This document shows positions 14,879 to 18,782 of a stretch of DNA of 18,782 nucleotides, in pieces; position 1 is the first letter of the stretch, and every line of letters starts with the position of its first letter. A model generated the notes under the pieces. It worked only from the letters and a program-made list of their open reading frames with translations. It was not told the DNA's origin and did not search any database. Location: the NCBI GenBank assembly GCA_910586205.1, contig CAJUGD010000053.1, positions 1 through 18,782 on the forward strand, given 5' to 3'. The translations under genes and the position numbers were made by a program. The DNA is from an uncultured Lachnospiraceae bacterium. Lineage in GTDB: Bacteria > Bacillota > Clostridia > Lachnospirales > Lachnospiraceae.

Positions 14879-15790
14879 ATGCTGGATATATGTTTGCTGG
14901 GAACCGGAGGGATGATGCCTTTGCCGTATCGCTGGCTGACCTCCATGATGGCGCGGTGCGACGGCAGCAGCCTGCTGATTGACTGTGGGGAAGGGACTCA
15001 GGTGGCGTTGAAGGAAAAGGGATGGAGTCCCAAACCTATTGATATTATTTGTTTTACCCATTACCATGCAGATCATATCAGCGGCCTGCCTGGGCTTTTG
15101 CTGACCATGGGCAATGCAGAGAGGACAGAACCTCTTGTGCTGATCGGGCCGAAAGGTCTGGAGAGGGTGGTGACGGCGCTTCGCTGTATTGCGCCTGAAC
15201 TCCCTTTTTGTCTGCGCTTTTTAGAGCTTGAGGAGAGCAGGCAGCAGTTTCGCATCGGACCTTACCAGATCGATGCCTATAAGGTCAGCCATAATGTGAC
15301 CTGTTATGGTTATACGATTTCCATTCCCAGAGCAGGGCGGTTTGACGTGGAACGGGCGCGGGCACAGGGTGTTCCCATGAAAGCCTGGAGCCGCCTGCAG
15401 AAAGGGGAGAGTTTGGAAATAGAGGGCGTCTGTTATACTCCGGATATGGTGCTGGGGCCGGAAAGAAGGGGCCTTAAGGTGGCATATTGTACGGATACCC
15501 GCCCCGTGCCGGTGATTGCGGAATATGCAAAGGACGCAGATTTGTTTATCTGTGAGGGAATGTACGGGGAAGACGGCAAAGAGGCAAAGGCAAGGGAGCA
15601 TAAGCACATGACCATGTATGAGGCGGCACAGCTTGCACAGAAGGCAAATCCGCGTGAGCTGTGGTTGACTCATTACAGCCCGTCCCTTACCCGGCCGGAA
15701 GAATTTATAGAAAAAGTCCGGAAGATCTTTCCCCGGGCAAAGGCAGCCCGCGACGGATGGACGGCAGAGCTGGCTTTTGATGAAGAATAA
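14879..15790 (+). CDS. rnz: Ribonuclease Z
   Basis: A metallo-beta-lactamase-fold endonuclease of the RNase Z/ElaC family, which cuts the 3' trailer from tRNA precursors that lack an encoded CCA. The protein has 303 aa, the usual length of the short form. Metal ligands are visible: His61, His63, Asp65 and His66 in THYHADH, His138 in KVSHNV, Asp206 in YCTDTRP and His265 in LTHYSPS. EHKHMT (240-245) fits the family's catalytic loop. The N-terminal block after LGTGG reads MMPLPYRWLTS, a departure from the more common PS-RN form. GAGGA lies 8 nt before the ATG. Both tRNA genes in this window lack CCA, consistent with its substrate class. Confidence 0.9.
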   Translation: MLDICLLGTGGMMPLPYRWLTSMMARCDGSSLLIDCGEGTQVALKEKGWSPKPIDIICFTHYHADHISGLPGLLLTMGNAERTEPLVLIGPKGLERVVTALRCIAPELPFCLRFLELEESRQQFRIGPYQIDAYKVSHNVTCYGYTISIPRAGRFDVERARAQGVPMKAWSRLQKGESLEIEGVCYTPDMVLGPERRGLKVAYCTDTRPVPVIAEYAKDADLFICEGMYGEDGKEAKAREHKHMTMYEAAQLAQKANPRELWLTHYSPSLTRPEEFIEKVRKIFPRAKAARDGWTAELAFDEE

Positions 15791-15873
15791 TCTGCGCAGG
15801 CACACAGAGCGGCTGAATGACAGCAGATGGTGTATTATTAAACATGGGAAAATGTGCAGATATGGAGGAAATG

Positions 15874-16935
15874 ATGGAAGATGTTTTAATTTTGGCCATT
15901 GAAAGTTCCTGTGACGAAACAGCGGCAGCAGTGGTTCGAAACGGCAGGGAGGTGTTATCCAATGTGATCGCCTCCCAAATTGCGCTGCATACGCAATTCG
16001 GAGGCGTAGTGCCGGAGATTGCATCCCGCAAGCATATTGAGCAAATCAACCAGGTAGTTACCAGCGCTTTAAAAGAAGCAGATATCCGCCTTTCTGAGAT
16101 TACGGCAGTGGCAGTAACCTATGGTCCGGGTCTGGTAGGCGCTCTTTTGGTTGGAGTGGCAGAGGCAAAAGCCATTGCCTATGGCGCCAAGAAGCCATTA
16201 GTAGGGGTTCACCATATTGAAGGCCATGTGGCTGCTAATTTTATTTCCAAATATTCAGGCAAAAACGATCTTCTGCCAGGCCAGTTTAATCAGGCAGAAT
16301 TAGAGCCGCCTTTTGTGTGTCTGATTGTGTCAGGAGGACATACTCATCTGGTGGTGGTAAAGGATTACGGAGAGTTTGAAATTATCGGCAAGACGCGGGA
16401 TGACGCGGCGGGAGAAGCATTTGACAAGGTGGCTCGTGCTGTGGGCTTAGGATACCCCGGAGGGCCGAAGATAGACCAGGCGGCAAGACAAGGGAACCCT
16501 CATGCCGTGGAATTTCCCCGGGCAAAGGTAGAAGGGGCGCCTTATGATTTCAGCTTCAGCGGGTTAAAATCAGCAGTGCTTAATTATATTAATCATGCAA
16601 AAATGACCGGCCAGGATATTTGTGTGCCGGATTTGGCTGCTTCTTTCCAAAATGCAGTGGTAGAAGCTTTGGTAAGCCGTGCTGTGCTGGCAGCCAGAGA
16701 GTATGGTTATGGGAAGCTGGCCATTGCGGGAGGCGTGGCTTCTAATTCAGCCTTGCGGGAGGCAATGGCTGAATCATGCCAGGAATATGGACTGGATTTT
16801 TATTATCCGTCTCCTATTTTTTGTACAGATAATGCAGCAATGATCGGAGCGGCAGCTTACTATGAATATCAAAAAGGCGTCCGGCACGGATGGGATCTGA
16901 ATGCGGTTCCTAATCTAAAGCTGGGTGAGCGGTAA
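15874..16935 (+). CDS. tsaD: tRNA N6-adenosine threonylcarbamoyltransferase TsaD
   Basis: The catalytic subunit for t6A37 formation, acting with TsaB and TsaE. Hallmarks: AIESSCDETAAAVV at the N-terminus, the metal-binding HHIEGH with His113 and His117, DDAAGEAFDKVARAVGLGYP, IAGGVASNSALR and CTDNAAMIGAAA. ATG 15874 is chosen because GGAGG (15864-15868) lies 5 nt upstream, the protein then has 353 aa, and the metal histidines fall close to the E. coli positions 111 and 115. In-frame ATGs at 15817, 15844, 15862 and 15871 have poorer or no ribosome binding sites; 15817 would add 19 residues. An insertion around FNQAELEPP in the middle makes it slightly longer than average. Confidence 0.95.
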   Translation: MEDVLILAIESSCDETAAAVVRNGREVLSNVIASQIALHTQFGGVVPEIASRKHIEQINQVVTSALKEADIRLSEITAVAVTYGPGLVGALLVGVAEAKAIAYGAKKPLVGVHHIEGHVAANFISKYSGKNDLLPGQFNQAELEPPFVCLIVSGGHTHLVVVKDYGEFEIIGKTRDDAAGEAFDKVARAVGLGYPGGPKIDQAARQGNPHAVEFPRAKVEGAPYDFSFSGLKSAVLNYINHAKMTGQDICVPDLAASFQNAVVEALVSRAVLAAREYGYGKLAIAGGVASNSALREAMAESCQEYGLDFYYPSPIFCTDNAAMIGAAAYYEYQKGVRHGWDLNAVPNLKLGER

Positions 16936-16939
16936 AGAC

Positions 16940-17659
16940 ATGGGACAGACAAGTATCGGTGCAGTAGTGCTGGCCGGCGGAAAAGGGACACGGATGAACA
17001 GCCAGGTGCAAAAACAATACTTAACTCTGGCAGGGAAACCTTTGATTCTGCATTCTCTGGAAGTTTTTGAACAAAGCCAGGTAGACAAGATTGTACTGGT
17101 AGTAGGTCAGGGAGAGAAGCCGTGGGTAGACAGGGAGATTCTGGGACCTAATGGATTTCGTAAGATCTCAGCAGTGGCAGAAGGAGGCAGAGAGCGTTAC
17201 CACTCGGTTTATGCCGGCCTGCAGGCATTGCAGGGGTGTGACTATGTTTTGATTCATGATGGAGCCAGACCTTTGGTGACAGAGGAGATTATTTCTCGGG
17301 CAATTCAGGGGGCCTTGAATTATCAGGCATGTGTTGTAGGCATGCCGGTAAAGGATACAATTAAAAAAGCAGATCCGGATGGATTTGCTGAAGAAAGTCT
17401 GGATCGCAGATGCCTTTGGCAGATTCAGACTCCCCAGGCATTTTCTTATTCTCTGATACGTACTGCCTACGATTGGATTATGGAAAAAGAAGAACGGCAG
17501 GCAGGTATTACAGATGATGCAATGGCAGTGGAGAGCTATGGGCAATGCGGCGTGAAGCTGGTGAAGGGGAGCTATGAGAATCTGAAGGTGACAACTCCAG
17601 AGGATATGGTGATAGCAGAAGCATTGCTCAAGAAAAGAGACAGTTTGGAAAGACGGTAA
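16940..17659 (+). CDS. ispD: 2-C-methyl-D-erythritol 4-phosphate cytidylyltransferase
   Basis: IspD joins CTP and methylerythritol phosphate in the MEP route to isoprenoid precursors. The protein has 239 aa. Motifs: nucleotide-binding VVLAGGKGTRM near the N-terminus, the lysine in QVQKQYL, VLIHDGARPLV, MPVKDTIKKA, QTPQAF, TDDAMAVE and KVTTPEDM at the end. The ATG at 16940 follows the tsaD stop by 4 bases. An in-frame GTG at 16925 would overlap tsaD by 11 bases and has no clear ribosome binding site, so it is less likely. It is the last gene of the unit that starts at the zinc-ribbon-like protein. Confidence 0.95.
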   Translation: MGQTSIGAVVLAGGKGTRMNSQVQKQYLTLAGKPLILHSLEVFEQSQVDKIVLVVGQGEKPWVDREILGPNGFRKISAVAEGGRERYHSVYAGLQALQGCDYVLIHDGARPLVTEEIISRAIQGALNYQACVVGMPVKDTIKKADPDGFAEESLDRRCLWQIQTPQAFSYSLIRTAYDWIMEKEERQAGITDDAMAVESYGQCGVKLVKGSYENLKVTTPEDMVIAEALLKKRDSLERR

Positions 17660-17675
17660 TTGATAGCAGGGAAGG

Positions 17676-17718
17676 AACAACAGGGCAGCAGTTCAAGAGA
17701 AAAACTTGGACTGTTGTT
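17676..17718 (+). other. Hairpin after ispD
   Basis: CAGTTCAAG and CTTGGACTG pair (one mismatch) around AGAAAAA, and AACAACA/TGTTGTT extend the stem past a bulge. The sequence after it is GAGAGAAAG, with no T-run, so it is not a classical terminator. It may stabilise or slow the end of the ispD transcript. Confidence 0.35.
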
Positions 17719-17757
17719 GAGAGAAAGAAAAAAGTTGAAAAAAGTCGAAAAAGACTA

Positions 17758-17786
17758 TTGACAGAATGCCAAACAAGTGATAGAAT
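17758..17786 (+). promoter_or_regulatory. Promoter P1 of the tRNA-Ser/rRNA region
   Basis: A consensus TTGACA (17758-17763), a 17-bp spacer and TAGAAT (17781-17786). The start is predicted near 17793, about 120 nt before the first tRNA. Confidence 0.75.
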
Positions 17787-17803
17787 CAATAACCGTTGCG
17801 CCA

Positions 17804-17834
17804 CATAAAAAGGAAAATATTTCCGGTTTTTATG
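17804..17834 (+). other. AT-rich hairpin between P1 and P2
   Basis: CATAAAAA-GGAAA (17804-17816) pairs with TTTCC-GG-TTTTTATG (17820-17834), leaving a two-base bulge and a 3-nt loop. It lies downstream of P1 and upstream of P2, so it could attenuate P1 transcripts; the T-run is inside the stem, which weakens the terminator reading. Confidence 0.4.
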
Positions 17835-17871
17835 GACACACAAAAAGTTTTAAAAATATGAGAAAAACCGC

Positions 17872-17900
17872 TTGACAAATGTTGCACTTTCTGGTAGATT
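17872..17900 (+). promoter_or_regulatory. Promoter P2 of the tRNA-Ser genes
   Basis: A consensus TTGACA (17872-17877), a 17-bp spacer and TAGATT (17895-17900). The start is predicted near 17907, only about 10 nt before the mature tRNA. Confidence 0.75.
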
Positions 17901-17916
17901 AGAAAAGCACATTTAA

Positions 17917-18002
17917 GGAGAGGTATCGAAGTGGTCATAACGAGGCGGTCTTGAAAACCGTTTGTCCGCAAGGGCGCGTGGGTTCGAATCCCACCCTCTC
18001 CG
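17917..18002 (+). tRNA. tRNA-Ser (anticodon TGA)
   Basis: 86 nt, with acceptor stem GGAGAGG/CCTCTCC, discriminator G, a seven-base anticodon loop CTTGAAA (anticodon TGA, reads UCA), the long variable arm of serine tRNAs, and a TTCGAATC T-loop. No CCA is encoded (CT follows the discriminator), so RNase Z and a CCA-adding enzyme would be needed. Confidence 0.96.
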
Positions 18003-18068
18003 CTGGATAGACGAAAGTTCTATCGACGCTATTATAATAAGGAAGTAAAAGTTCAGGCTTATTACTTG

Positions 18069-18157
18069 GCAGAAGTACCCAAGAGGCTGAAGGGACACCC
18101 CTGGAAAGGGTGCAGGTCGTTAACAGCGGCGCGAGGGTTCAAATCCCTCCTTCTGCG
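18069..18157 (+). tRNA. tRNA-Ser (anticodon GGA)
   Basis: 89 nt, with acceptor stem GCAGAAG/CTTCTGC, discriminator G, anticodon stem CACCC/GGGTG around loop CTGGAAA (anticodon GGA, reads UCC and UCU), a long variable arm, and a TTCAAATC T-loop. No CCA is encoded. It lies 66 bp after the first tRNA-Ser with no promoter or terminator clearly between. Confidence 0.96.
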
Positions 18158-18217
18158 CTCCCGATAAAACGGGGACAAATCTTAGAAAAAAGATTTGAAA
18201 AAAAGATAAAAAAGTTG

Positions 18218-18246
18218 TTGACAAACTTCGCAAGATGTGATAAGAT
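18218..18246 (+). promoter_or_regulatory. rRNA operon promoter
   Basis: A consensus TTGACA (18218-18223), a 17-bp spacer and TAAGAT (18241-18246). It gives a pre-16S leader of about 190 nt containing GAACCTTGAAAAT, a sequence common in clostridial rRNA leaders. No T-run terminator separates it from the tRNA genes, so tRNA transcripts may read through. Confidence 0.8.
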
Positions 18247-18445
18247 AAACGAGTTGCTGCTGAGGAAGCCAACAACAAGATGAACCTTGAAAATGAAAGA
18301 TTGAACAGTGTTTAAAACCCTGAAAATTCAAAGAAAAGGCGTCAGGAAAGACACCTTGGATTGAGAAAATTCAGAACAAAAACCAAACAAACAGTAGAAC
18401 GGTTAAATTAGCCAGAGAGTTAAGATTGACCGGGAAACAAACTTT

Positions 18446-18782
<337 letters not shown>

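Noticed and set aside
15221..16024. 267-aa minus-strand ORF opposite rnz and the tsaD start
   Set aside because: Antisense of two conserved genes with intact motifs; no family match.
17913..18098. Minus-strand ORF containing RGWDSNPRALA
   Set aside because: This is the familiar false ORF antisense to tRNA-Ser; the tRNA structure explains the sequence.
18178..18199. Terminator between tRNA-Ser and 16S (CAAATCTT/AAGATTTG)
   Set aside because: The stem is followed by an A-run, not a T-run, on the plus strand, so it would not terminate the tRNA transcript.

Overview
The window is a housekeeping stretch of a Firmicutes chromosome. The partial 16S rRNA at the right edge, the gene families and their order, and the sigma-A-type promoters with AGGAG ribosome binding sites point to the Lachnospiraceae (Clostridium cluster XIVa). 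I cannot fix the genus. The plus strand is G-rich over most of the window, and the tRNA/rRNA operon and most genes run rightwards, so the plus strand looks like the leading strand for most of it.

Left part (1-5171): a bidirectional terminator, then the long-form hibernation factor gene hpf on the minus strand with a 140-nt leader built from two related hairpin units. A 600-bp gene-free region follows. It holds the hpf promoter, five perfect DnaA boxes (two abutting pairs plus a single), an AT-rich tract and the secA promoter. secA is followed by prfB, which is interrupted by the conserved in-frame TGA and needs the RF2 programmed +1 frameshift. A strong bidirectional terminator closes this unit.

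Middle part (5200-9802): a minus-strand gene for a 583-aa lipoprotein of unknown role faces a plus-strand operon of an ACT-domain protein, homoserine dehydrogenase and a small DUF2752 membrane protein. That operon ends in a 165-bp imperfect inverted repeat that looks like a miniature mobile element and overlaps the last stop codon. A terminator and a small minus-strand membrane-protein gene follow.

Right part (9950-18782): tex, a YcxB-like membrane protein, tsaE, tsaB and rimI form one closely packed unit. A second unit, with its own promoter and a structured leader, carries an unknown 80-aa zinc-ribbon-like protein, RNase Z, tsaD and ispD. Thus three genes of tRNA t6A synthesis (tsaE, tsaB, tsaD) sit around a tRNA 3'-end nuclease. 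Two tRNA-Ser genes lacking an encoded CCA follow, and then the start of an rRNA operon. Good -35/-10 pairs with 17-bp spacing precede the tRNAs (two) and the 16S gene (one).

I found no phage, CRISPR, toxin-antitoxin or defence system. The most unusual items are the DnaA-box cluster between hpf and secA, the duplicated RNA-like element in the hpf leader, the 165-bp inverted repeat, and the unknown zinc protein with its structured leader.
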